Shown: positions 25,323 through 36,427, counted from the stretch's first letter. The stretch is DNA of 64,000 nucleotides from Lantana camara (GCA_037501455.1 CM074855.1:38039001-38103000), one strand, 5' to 3'. Notes: a model not told the origin generated them from the letters alone. Numbers and translations are program-made.

Positions 25323-26443
25323 ATCTCCATCTCTAATTCAGGTTTGATAGACTCATAGATGTACATTTTGGATTTTCTTTGGTTGATCATAAGGACAGAG
25401 GCATCACTGAAGTCATCCAAGATCTTCATGATGGTATTGGCTTATCTAACCAATGGTTTTGCAAAAATCATGATGTCGTCCTCGAAGAGGAAATGAGATA
25501 ATTTGGCCCTGCTTTTGCTAATCGAGAGAGGCTTCCAACTTCCCTTTTGAGAAACCTCCCCAATGCTATAAGGGAGATGTTTAGTACATAAAATGAATAC
25601 ATAAGGTGATAGTAGATCACCTTGTCTCAAGCTACAACATGTTACAATTGGTTCGAGGGGTTCGCTGTTCCAAAGGACTGAAGGGAGAATGCATTTCATG
25701 CAGCACATAATAAGATCAATGGTGTCAAAAAGAAACAAAGAAAAAAAAACTAGAGGCTCACAATGAAAATCTTAACTAATCCTGTCAAAAGCTTTCTTGA
25801 TGTCAAGTTTTAAAATCATACCACCCGTCTTCCAGTTTGTTACGAAGTTCTTTCACCATAGATGTATTTGGAGGGCGTCGGTACATGCCACATTGCACTC
25901 ATTCCCAAAGTAGATAGCCCTACATAAATCTCCCACTTTCGGCCCATCGACCTTTGTAATCTGATCTTAAAATCGTTACTAAGCTACTCATTGGGAGAAT
26001 CAAACCTTTTATTAGTTGGAAAGGGCTGAAATCACTTTAGTTATAATAAAATGTAATAAAAGGATTGATTCTCCTAATGAGTAGCTTAGTAACGATTTTA
26101 AGAATCACATTGCAAAGGGCAATGAGTTGGAAGTAGGAGATTTCAAGAGTGCAACGTGTCACACACCGACGCCCTCTGAATATAGCTATTGTGAAAGAAG
26201 TTCATAACAAATTCGAAGGCCGAATCCCCCATAATGTTCCAGTAGGTTTGGTAGAAGAAAGCATGATGACCATGCTTAGGGTTTTGTGGGAGGAGAACGA
26301 TTTAACGTTCCGAACGGTTTTCTCCTTGGTAATGGGTGCAAGAAGAGCATTGATCCCATCTACATTAATTCTTCTTTATATAGGGCTAAGGTTGAGGGAA
26401 CCAGCCAACTAATTAGAATCCAAACCAAATATATTAGCAAAGT
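25323..26443 (-). pseudogene. LINE ORF2 reverse transcriptase remnant
   Basis: On the minus strand the motif order is that of plant L1-type RT. AFFYQTYWNIMGD lies at about 26240 and ALCNVILKIVTKLL at about 26080. Motif A (LKLDIKKAFDR) is at about 25800, CSLRQGDLLSPYVFILC at about 25600 and the catalytic FEDD (usually FADD) at about 25480, followed by LDDFSDAS and NQRKSKMYI. Several stops and frameshifts break it. It is cut on the left by LTR I and on the right by LTR E, and its C-terminal part lies 23 kb away at 1520-2079. Confidence 0.85.
25966..26102. repeat. 49-bp inverted duplication inside the LINE
   Basis: Arms 25966-26014 and 26054-26102 are reverse complements with two mismatches, around a 39-nt spacer. 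The right arm encodes LINE residues (KIVTKLLIRRINPF) in the expected place. The left arm is therefore the secondary, inverted copy. Confidence 0.85.
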
Positions 26444-26858
26444 TGTGACACCCCGTCTTCTCGGCAATCCAGGTATGATGTCACGAGAGGGTTTAATTCA
26501 GTATTTTCATGAATTATGTGATGTATATGGTTTTGGGACCTAATTATATGTTTTAATTATGTTTTGGACTTGATTGTTCTTTAGAGGACTCAATTGCACT
26601 TTTGTTTCTCTCTTGGGCTATTTTGCAAATTGGCTACTCTTGAGTCATTAATTCATAACTTGAGCTAGGGAACTCGGATTCAAGTTCTGTCTTCTCCATT
26701 GGACTTGAATTGACGATTTGGAGTCAATGGAACAAGCCTTGTACTTTTTTTATGCCGTTTCGACCTTCGACGATGCAGATTTTGGCCATACGTACCTATA
26801 ACGCACCTATAACCACTTGAGAGCTATGACCACTCATTCCTTTGTACTTCCCTTGACT

Positions 26859-26864
26859 TATATA
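26859..26864 (+). promoter_or_regulatory. Candidate TATA box of LTR E
   Basis: TATATA in the context GACTTATATACACC, followed within 60 bp by a CT-rich stretch and purine-rich leader, about 150 bp before the donor-like GTAAGT. This is a plausible Pol II promoter position within U3, inferred from sequence alone. Confidence 0.45.
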
Positions 26865-27482
26865 CACCAAAATCAGCTCTTTCTCTCTCCCTCATACCTG
26901 AAATTCGAACCACACACCAAGGAAAAGAGGAAGAAGAAGAAGCCATCAAGAGAAACCTCCATTTTTGTGACCTTTAAGCTCAAGTCTTAGCCATTTCTTG
27001 CTCCAATATTTTAAGGTAAGTTAGGATTCTTGTTCCCCTTGTTCTTATGTTCATTTTGCCCTACATGAAGCATGTTTTAATGTTAGAGATTCTAGGATAT
27101 GCTAGGGTTGGTGAATAGTTTGGGTATGTGGAATTTTTGAAGAATTTGTTCATCTCTTGCCTATTTTGAGTTTGGAGCTTTATATCTTGATCTTGATGGC
27201 TCATTTATTGCTTATAATTGCTTATACTTATTGGTAGTTGGTTGTATTATGATTTACCATTAATGGTCTTATGAGTTCTTGGAAGAATGGTTGAATACTT
27301 GAGCTTCCTTTGATCCTTGCCTTCTTGATGATTTCATGAGTTTGGGACTTGTATTTGCTTGATTTTCTTGCATGTCTTTGTGGTATATTTGCACCATTCC
27401 ATATCTTTATGCTGTTGCTTTGGTTTGGGATGAGTTTTTAGGGAGTTTGCAAGCTTTTCTTTGAGTTTTGGGCTCCTGCCAT

Positions 27483-27618
27483 AAATCCATGACCATGGAT
27501 TTTCCTTTGCAAAATAATCCATGGGGGTGGATTTGAGGCAGGTCCTTTTTGGGGATCGCCTGACCTAAATCTATGATCGTGGATTTTCCCTTTGAAAATA
27601 ATCCACGGGGGTAGATTT
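27483..27618. repeat. Palindrome cluster of LTR E
   Basis: Units: AAATCCATGACCATGGATTT (27483-27502, perfect), AATCCATGGGGGTGGATTT (27516-27534), AAATCTATGATCGTGGATTT (27567-27586) and AATCCACGGGGGTAGATTT (27600-27618). The first unit has CAT/ATG where family B has CAC/GTG, a paired change. Confidence 0.85.
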
Positions 27619-29546
27619 AAGGCAGCGGCACCCTTTGCTCCGTACTTTGTTTTCTTGTTTCTCTTCGTTTGTTTGATTCTCTCCCACCCCCTAATATGAT
27701 CCCTATGTTTTGTTAACATGTCTTATTATGTGTTAATTTTCTTGTATTAGATTTTCGAATTTATTTGATATGATTTGAACGAGTTATGATTCGATATGTC
27801 TTAAGTGGTACGTGTTTGCACTTCAGATGCATTCCTTTGCATGAAATGAGTTTAAACATGAACTTTGTCTATGTATTTACATTTCTCAAGTGCCTATGCA
27901 TACGCCCTGCGTCTTTGTGGTTCGTCCTTGAGTCTAAGTCTTGTTTTATGCCTTCAGTTTGTTCAGGTACACCGAGGGTGGTGTCCCGTTGGCCGTGTTG
28001 GTCCTGGAGTGGATCATCCTTCGTGTTCGGTTGCCCTTGGTGTAAGGTGAGGTTAGGTTATAGTTAAAACCTATGAAACGTGCTCGTTTTCTATGTATGC
28101 GAACTATAAACTTATATATATAAGTAAATATGTGCAAGATACGTAAGTTTATAACTTCGCTAAGCATTTGTAAGTATGACACGCTATGTACAACCCTATA
28201 TACGCTTGTTTTGATTTGTTATTAATCGTTCGGTTTTTGTAACATTAAACTATGCTTCAAACCGTGCGCCGCCGGGAGCTGCAAGCTATGGATACGCTAT
28301 GGATTTAGCACGGAGAGGTATGTATAGCATAGTTGTTGCAAGGTAAAGTTGTTATGTAAGTTAAGTTTAGTAGTGGGTTATGTTTACTCTGTATTGTACG
28401 TATTGGTATTGCTTGATGGGCCCCGGAGCCTACGAGTCAGGACGCCCGATACGGCAGCAGGCCGTCGGGTTAAGCCTGAGCGTAGTCTCCACCTTGATAG
28501 GACTAACCCGGAACCCGCTAGGAGGTTTGGTAGGGGGATGGGACCCTGAGGGTTTGAGTGTGCGCGCTCCCCTCTTCTATACGGATGGTTACGGCCGCAT
28601 AACCCTTCCATCATCGGAGAAGGAGGTTATTATATAAGTAAGTTATGTTTATTTTATTTGCTTGCTTGATTAGTCGGAGGAGCCCAGGATGGGATTAGGT
28701 ACTCGTACCCATAGAGTTTTGTATGTATGCTCTGTTAAAGTTTGTGAAACGGGGATACACTCATAATTAAGATAAAATATGAATCTTTTAGGATTATAAG
28801 CTAGAATATGTTTTGATTTGTTAAGTTTTGATAAGACTTGATATGTTTGATATGTAAGAATTTGCTAAGTTATGATTTGTTTGGTTTTGTTATGAAACTC
28901 CTATATGTATGTATCACGGCAAATGTTTTAGTGTGCAAAAAGTAATCCCGAGTTCACGAACATTATGTGTTGTACGTGCTCTGCTCTAAACGTATGTAGC
29001 GTATATGGGTAGCCCTCACTCAGTCCGTGTGACTGAACCCTCTCCCCTTTGTTTTTAGTGTGCTGGTGTTGCGTGGAGTTTGAGCTAGACGGTGTGTCGA
29101 ATCCTTGGATTCTCTCATGTCTTTTGTTCGGTCGAGTCTGTAGCACTTCATACGATTTAAATTTTGTATAAGTATGACATTATTTATATGCATACCTTGT
29201 TTAATTTATGGGATTGATATAATTCGGGATAGGCTTCTAGGGACAGAATTAAACCCATTTGTATTTATGATTTTTGTTATTTACGGGATTAGGTGTCTAT
29301 GCTAGTTAAACCCTTCACCTGCTGTTGTTGCTTTAACGCTTGACTACATGAATTACTTCCGCATATGCATTTGTTTTGTGGTTTGTTTTAATTGTAGGGT
29401 CTACGTCCCGCCTAGCTTAGGTGTGAGTCTGTCTGTCTCCTTTTCGCCTCTGCTTAGTTCATGTGCGGGTTTCCCATCTCGAATGTGGATTGGGCTTAGG
29501 TGCGGGGAATGTGGTGACCCACCGTGCGGAGTGCTACATCCTAAAG

Positions 29547-29558
29547 TGGTATTAGAGC
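29547..29558 (+). other. Primer binding site of element E (one substitution)
   Basis: TGGTATTAGAGC, one base from the iMet-complementary TGGTATCAGAGC, 8 nt after the LTR. The substitution would weaken primer pairing. Confidence 0.8.
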
Positions 29559-29814
29559 TCTAAGTTGCAAAACCTGAGTTCGGAGTCGTGTGGTATCCGT
29601 CTAAGTCAAACGGCATAGGATAATGTGGCTTTGTGTGTGCATTTGCATCTTGATTTGCCATGATATGTATTTGAAATATTAACATTTTGTTGATTTTTCA
29701 ACCTTTCGAGATGCATTGCATTCCCTAGTTGTTCTTACTTCATTTAAGTATGTGACATTCTCACGTACTAATCGACATGCATGTATGTATATTGTAGTTG
29801 GTGGAATTTTTAGG

Positions 29815-30850
29815 ATGCCACTACGCCAACAAGATTTCGGTCAACCATTCCATCAACATTCCTATAATCAAGAGCAACATCACGCCGAGATGCAACCTGT
29901 AAATCCGATGGCAACAGTATATCGTAGCTTCAAGGCGTTCGATCCTCCCCAATTTAAAGAGGGTGATGATATTCGAGCCGAAGAGTGGCCCTCCGAAATT
30001 GAAAGTATCTTCGAACTAAGGTCGTGCAACCCTCAGGTTTATCTTGCCATATTCCTCCTATAAGGACAAGCTAGACAATGGTGGAAAAGAGTTACTCCAC
30101 ATATTGAAGCAACGGGCGAAGGATTGACATGGGATACCTTTGTTCAGGAGTTTAGAAAGAGGTACACACCGGCCATTTTACGAGACCGGAGGTTTAAAGA
30201 GTTTCGCACCCTGAAATAAGGAGACAAAATGGTTATGGAGTACATTGAAGAGTTCAAAAGGTTAGGCACTTACGTGCCTCATATTATGAATAATGAGAAG
30301 ATGAAGACTTGGTACTTCATGGAAGGACTTCGGGATGAGTTCAAGGAGGCCTTAATTGCAGAGAATACGAGCACATGGGATAAAGCACTAACAAAAGCTT
30401 TAAGCACTGAAAATCGAAGATTAACCAGAGGCAAGGGAGAAGAGAATTAGGGATCGAGAGTTGAGTTGGGATTTTGCTCGCATTTACAAGTGGAAGAAAG
30501 ATTCCAACATCCTAGTACTCAAGCCAAGAAGAGAATTCATGGAAAGAAACATAAGGCCGAAAATCCTTCAAAGCCAAGGAAAGAACCTCAACCGTGTACC
30601 TATTTTGGAGGAACTAACCACGCCTACAGCATGTGTTGGGATCGGTGGAAGAAGTGCAATGCATGCGGATCAAAGGAACATATGGTTTCCGACTGCAACC
30701 AATTAATGGCTAATAAACAATGGAAGCGAGATCAAAGGCTTCGAATCGGAGACCAACATGAATCTGAGGATGGAGGTATTTGTATCCATGGCACGCGCAT
30801 CCACGACATGTTTAAATTTTGCAATTATCTATTCTTCGTGTCTAGTTGCT
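29815..30850 (+). pseudogene. Element E gag (interrupted)
   Basis: Starts ATGCCACTACGCC just after TTTTTAG. It encodes a Ty3/gypsy Gag-like core with AEEWPSEIESIFEL, an in-frame TAA, then RQWWKRVTPHIE, TWDTFVQEFRKRY, a further TAA after FRTLK, and MVMEYIEEFKRL. After another frameshift, two CCHC-like zinc knuckles follow: CTYFGGTNHAYSMC (second Cys replaced by Phe) and CNACGSKEHMVSDC. The start of a protease-like stretch (GICIHGTRIHDMF) is the last recognisable part. At least two stops and one frameshift make it non-functional as read. Confidence 0.85.
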
Positions 30851-32359
30851 AATTGTTAATTTTTCATTCGATGTGCTTGAGTGCATATTGTGTGATGCAT
30901 AGCATCGGCATATATAACCCGACATGCATATTTAGTGTCTACTTTTAGGATGATGCTACTCTTTCACCACCGAGTCTTATTCAAGGAAATTTGGGGGAAG
31001 ATGGTTGTAGTAAGGAATAGGTTTGGGAAGAATCAATATACAAGGTTAAGGTTAGAAGAGTGGATTAGAGTGAGAGTCGAAGTTTGGGGATTCTCTTTTG
31101 AGATCGGGTTGAGGATTGGTAAGACGAAGAGGGTGTTGATGAAGATTGGGTTAGAAGGTCTACAAACGAGGTTGAAGATTCAAGGAAATTGGAACCCACT
31201 TGACAGAGAGCTAACTTTTCGAGTACAGTGATGAAAGTGACAAAAGTGGAATGATTAATCTATGAGAGACAAAGAATGAGTCCATTAACAGGCACAAAAT
31301 AGGATTAGTCAAAGTCTTGGGACATAGGGATTGGTTTATTTTTCAACAGTGCCTTTGAAGAAGGAATTCGAAAAGAATTAAAGAAGACTTTGGTCGGGTT
31401 TTTGAGGGACTTAAATGGATCGAGATAAAATCTTGAATAAAGTCGTGGGTTATAAGCGAGATGATGAGGACAAAACTTGGCAATGAGGAAGGGTGCCTGG
31501 ATGAGAAGGAATTATGGAACGAAGCTGTGTGGAAGTTGGGACCTTCGGGTTACCTAACAATACGGGCAATGCAAAGAGATGTCTCCTGGCTAGAGGAGGA
31601 GTTCAATGAGAATCACTAAGAGACTTCAGATGCATCTCTCTATATTCCAAGGGAAAAGTGGTGCTAAGTATGAGAGTCGATACCGTACCTTGGAGTACCT
31701 CAATGTAGAGAAACTATGATCACAAGACAAGACCCCTCTCTTGGGGATTTCTACAAAGAAGCATCCGAGTGAAAGAATCCGAGCTATAAGGTTGTTGACG
31801 ATAAATCAGAGCTGCGGGATTTTCAATTCTTGGGAATGAGAACAAGACCAAGAGAATACTTAAGAATTGAAGGTTGGATTAGTGAAATTCCGAGGATAGG
31901 CAACAACTATGGGATGAAAACCGGGACGATGTCCGTCGCACAAGATGCATTAGGAATTTCGAGGCATAATCGTGGGCAAGTAGACCTTAGCTTCAATCAA
32001 TCATTACCACATGAGATTTTCCATAACGGTGAACGGTACACTTAAACATACATATCACGTGCATCATGCATCTTTAGTTTTGTTTTATGTTTTGAGTGTT
32101 CGAGAGTGTTGCTTCAGTAAGATGAGGGTCGAGCCTTGCAACAATTCAATAAGCCTCTTGAAGATTTTGGTGGTGTAAGAAGAGGGTCCGGATGTTAGAC
32201 ACTTCGGATATCAGATCGTGGGTAAGGAGAAGATTCGGTTTGAGCTTGGTCATGTAACCGGTGTGACTGAGCTCAAGAGTTGACTCAAATGAACTCAAAC
32301 GGTAAGAGTTGAATCTACTTTAGACCCTCTTTATCGTGCGAGTCGATCGAGCAATTCAA
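30851..32359 (+). other. Element E interior without recognisable pol
   Basis: No RT, RNase H or integrase motif was found in any frame I followed. Around 30950-31230 it is purine-rich and one frame is acidic (DEEGVDEDWVRR) but full of stops. The last 100 bp (about 32265-32355, CTCAAGAGTT...CATCGTGCGAG-like) resemble 63265-63345 in element F. E and F therefore share a short 3' interior. Confidence 0.6.
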
Positions 32360-32602
32360 ATGATTTCATGAGTTTGGGACTTGTATTTGCTTGATTTTCT
32401 TGCATGTCTTTGGGGTATATTTGCACCATTTAATGTCTTTATGTTGTTGCTTTGGTTTGGGATGAGTTTTTAGGGAGTTTGCAAGCTTTTCTTCCAGTTT
32501 TTGGCTCCTGCTATGAATCCATGACCATGGATTTTCCATTGAAAAATAATCCATGGGGGTGGATTTGAGGCAAGCCCTTTTTGGGGATCGCCTGACCTAA
32601 AT
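32360..32602 (+). mobile_element. Element E 3' LTR fragment
   Basis: Nearly identical to 27328-27570 of the 5' LTR, including two palindrome units. The first 0.88 kb of the LTR is missing at its left border. The right border is the insertion of element G (TGTAATAGCC). Confidence 0.85.
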
Positions 32603-33960
32603 TGTAATAGCCTGGAATTCGAGACCAGGATAGGCCAGATAAGTAAAGGGTTAAGAGAAAAGCGTTTATAACCTCAATCCATTATACATCTCATTTTATG
32701 TAAATTAGGTGCCTCTATGTTTTAATTTTTGATTAACACCTTATTACGAGAGATATATTATTCATTCACCGAACCTAAACCATCACATATTCCTCGTGAA
32801 ACCTTAGAAAGATGGATTTCACATTTTCCTAATTTATATCCTAGCCTTTGATATCACAAAACCTACCTTGGAAATTGTTTGTCAAAAATTCCCTTTAGGT
32901 CCCTAGTTACTATTCATCCATTTATTTAGAAATTTTCCGGGACATCTTTACCTATCCGATATTGGGTTCAAATGAATCCTTGCGAAATTTTATGAATTAT
33001 GATAACATTCCCAAACCCTAATTCTTATTATAACTCCCGTAGTAACCAAAACCGGCCAAGAAACCCTAATTTAGCCCTAATTTAGAGATTTTCGAATTTC
33101 AATATTTTCCCTATCCAATATTATAATCGAAATGATCTTTGAATTATTTTATGGATTTTAATACCTTTTCCAAATCCTAGTTCAAACCCTAGCTCGTTTT
33201 ATAAATTTTTCCTATTTTTCCTAAAGTACTATTACCGCCATAAACACTAACTTTTAAACCGTACAGCGTTTGATATCCAATATTATACTCAAAATAATCC
33301 TTAAATTATTTTCCAAATCATGAACATTTTCTTGAAAATTAATTCTTACCCTAGCTCCATTTTAGGAATTTTATCTTATTTTCCAAAATTCCTAACACTT
33401 ACTATTTTAATTTTAGACGTCTAAATGTTAAGTGTTTATAACCATCGGAAAGCTCTTTCGATTCTCTTTATTTTGTAATTTTTCTCATTTCAAACTAATA
33501 TCTAGAGATTCTTCTATGTTTTTATTATTATTTTCACCCTATTTTAGATTTATTTTATTTATTGGATAATATATGTATACATAAGCACATACATCATGTA
33601 CACACCTAGCATAACACCTAAATACTCTATAATTATACACCTACCTATTCTAAGACATTAGTCACTAACCTAAAAAAGTAATAATGCCACTTAGGTCTCA
33701 ATTCCATACCTATAAATACCCATTTTCAATTCATTTCCAAGACTACACCAACATTACATCTTCCACCTCTCTCTCGACATCAGCTCTCTTTGCTACATAA
33801 GATGTGTTTTTCTTTCATTATTTCATGCTTTATATATTTTTCTTAGTATAATATAGTTGTAGCATGCTTAGGATTAATTAAATTATGCCTTTAGGAACTT
33901 ATTTTATGAAATATGTGCCTAAATTGTTAGTTTTATGTACAATGTGCTTATATTATGAGT
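32603..33960 (+). mobile_element. Element G 5' LTR, U3 side
   Basis: Starts TGTAATAGCCTGG; left flank TAAAT. It contains a clear TATA box (33711-33718) about 60 bp before a CT-rich stretch. It ends at the target site of element A. Confidence 0.8.
33711..33718 (+). promoter_or_regulatory. Candidate TATA box of LTR G
   Basis: TATAAATA in the context CATACCTATAAATACCC, followed by ACACCAAC and a CT-rich leader. A good match to a plant TATA box; expression is not shown. Confidence 0.6.
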
Positions 33961-35103
33961 TGTAACGCCCCGTGTTTTCACACGTGCAGGTATGAGTTAC
34001 GTGCGCAATTTCATTTAATTATATGAGTTTATATCATGTTTTACTCATTGAATTTGTTTCTAATTTGATTTAATTGTTTAAAATTTATTTGAATTCCAAA
34101 TGTGTTATGAATACATGAATGAAAATGTGAGAATGTGAATTCCATGAATTCGGTGTTAATTGAATGAAATTATGTGTTTCGTGTAATCGTGGACTTGATT
34201 GTGACTTATTTGAATGTTTTGGACTCAATTGGAAAGTTGAGTTTGGGCTTAATTGCCACTTTTTGAAAGTTAGGGACCTATTTGAATATAGGCAACCCTG
34301 AACGGTTTTCGCGATATCTTGAGCTCCGGATCTCGAAATCGAGATCCGTAACCTGCGTTGAACTCGTTTCGACGTTACCTATCCACTAAACTTGACCTTG
34401 TATTGTTTCGATACCGTTTGAACCCTCGACAACGAATCTTTCCACAACCTCGACTTTATAACTTGTTGAACCGTTTACTAAATGAACCGGACTTGAACCG
34501 ACCCGAATTCGACCCATATTAGCACTAAATATCAGCATTCCCTTTCTCCTTTGCTCCCATTTTGATCGATCAAAATCATCATCTCAAGAGATCAAGAGAA
34601 GCTCCAAGAAACCCTTGTTTTGATCATCCACACTTTGAGCTCAAGATTAACCTTCATCCAATCTTCTTCCAAGGTAAGGTATGGAATGTTTTTCTCTCAT
34701 TCTCCTCTCCATTTTCTTCCGATTATATCTTGGTATAAGTTGGAGAATCATGTGTTATGAAGAAAAGCTTGAAAATGAACAAATGATATGAATTCTTGGT
34801 TCCATGTCTACCTTTGGTTTTTAGTGAGAGTTGATGCATGGAAATTGTTGCTTGTAGCTTCCCTATCATTTCTAGATGCTAAGATTTTGTGTTGGTTGAT
34901 CATAGCATGATATGCCATTAATGAAGCTTGAAGCTTCCATGAATAAAAAATTTTTGTTGGATGATCTTTTGCCAATTTTATGCATGACTTCTTGTATATA
35001 TGAATGAATTACATGATTTGCATGAGTTTTGTGGCTTGAGTACATGCCTAAGTGCAATATAAGAGCTTCCTTGTTGCTGCCCTGTTTTGCAAGCTTTTTC
35101 CAC

Positions 35104-35131
35104 GAAAAACAGAGCTTCTGCTCTGTTTTTC
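35104..35131 (+). repeat. Perfect 12-bp hairpin, 5' LTR of A only
   Basis: GAAAAACAGAGC, loop TTCT, GCTCTGTTTTTC. The 3' LTR lacks 18 bp here (around 42780), including one arm, so the hairpin exists in only one of the two LTRs. Confidence 0.85.
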
Positions 35132-35146
35132 CTCGTAGAACGACGA

Positions 35147-35329
35147 GCTGACACGGCCGTGTCAGCTTTGAACTGAAAATGGACACGGCTGTGTTGGGCT
35201 CTCGACTTTGATTTTTTTGAATTTAAATCTCGGACACGGCCGTGTCAAGCCCTCGACTTTGAATTTTTCCGATTTTAAACCTCGGACACGGCCGTGTCCG
35301 TTTCCTTTGAAAACTTAACACGGCCGTGT
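35147..35329. repeat. Palindrome cluster of LTR A (5' copy)
   Basis: Five units around a common core: GCTGACACGGCCGTGTCAGC (35147-35166), ACACGGCTGTGT (about 35183-35194, imperfect), GACACGGCCGTGTC (35233-35246), CGGACACGGCCGTGTCCG (35283-35300) and ACACGGCCGTGT (35318-35329). Outer stem bases differ between the first and fourth units in a paired way (CTG/CAG versus CGG/CCG). Confidence 0.92.
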
Positions 35330-36427
35330 CATTTGAAATGGCAGCTTTGGGGGAACTCTTTTATTGTTTGTTTTGCGTTTATTGTTCGTAGTTATGAATT
35401 ATATGTAACATGATTATGTTAAAGTAATGTTTTATGATTGATATATGCTTTTGATGAATTATGAATGCAAAGTATGAAAGATATGAACGGGAACGAATAC
35501 GGTTTTACCGTATAATGAACGAAACTTGGTGAATTATATGTTTAATTGAATTCTATGATATTCATGACCATAATTGAACATATTATTGCATTTTAAGCAT
35601 TCCATAGCATGTTATTGCATAGCCGAGCGTTTAAAGTGGTCATGATTGAGTCTCACACTACCTTTGTCACACAGATCTTGATCCGGTGGGTGACGAGGTC
35701 GGGCAGTGAGAGCGTGTCGGGTTCTTTTCTCTACCAGGTGGGTTTTTCTTCTATTAGATAACAATATGGCCCAAACACCTAATATGCAAGATTTTAGCCA
35801 AAACCCTATATAGGTATTTATGCCAAGTTTTAAGGAGCAAATGTTTTTGAACGAAAGCCTTTATTATGAATGTCCTACCAAAATGTTTTGGCGAGAAATG
35901 TATGAATGATCACAATGAATGAGGGCCCGGGGCTTAGTGTATTGGTGAACCGGGGAAGCATGGGCTGACGGGAATCCACATATACTAGTCCCAACAATTT
36001 CGGCAACCTGGATTTCACTAGGAGATTAGTGGATGAAAGGGGTCCCGGCTTTTGGGGATTCATGTACCCCTCTAGCATTAATGAATGAGGGCTCGGGCCT
36101 TGCAAACCCGTTCCCTACCCGGAGGAAAAAGGAGTATATGAATGAACGAATGAATGTTCTAATGTATGTGCACGAAAGAATGTAATGTATGAATGAATGA
36201 ATGAATGAATAATGGATTACACGTGGTGGTGGTTGGAGATAATGCACGCCCTCTCGCCGGGCTATTAATGACCTAATGAACGAATGAATTGTTATAATCC
36301 TATTCGTTGTACTTTATGTTCCCGCTTGGGAGACATGCTTCTAAACCTCGAATAAGGATTATAACTTGCATGTATGTGTTTCAATTCCGCAATATTATGA
36401 TATTATGCCTCTATTTTTATACCCACC

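Larger units (their letters stand above)
26444..29538 (+). mobile_element. Element E 5' LTR
   Basis: 3095 bp from TGTGACACCCCG to GAGTGCTACA. It shows a TATA-like element (26859-26864), donor-like TTAAG|GTAAGT (GT at 27016), four palindromes (27483-27618) and a GGGCCCCGG block (about 28418-28626). Further on are the AGTC-GACT hairpin (29022-29034) and the arms GCTAGACGG (29084-29092, one mismatch) and CCCGCCTAGC (29407-29416). The U3 part resembles family C (GGAACTCGGATTCAAGTTC near 26670). Confidence 0.9.
26444..32602 (+). mobile_element. Element E: gag-bearing LTR retrotransposon, 3' side disrupted
   Basis: 5' LTR, altered primer site and broken gag, then 1.5 kb of unassigned interior and a 243-bp scrap of 3' LTR that is itself cut by G at 32603. 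The left flank is the LINE (AAAGT). The other flank of E is not in the window. RT, RNase H and integrase are absent. Confidence 0.8.

Noticed and set aside
26149..26543. Plus-strand open frames of 85-87 codons
   Set aside because: They are antisense to the LINE RT remnant and cross into LTR E.
36190..36212. (AATG)n and (ATTC)n runs in LTRs A and H as satellite DNA
   Set aside because: They are short simple repeats confined to one place in these LTRs, not arrays.
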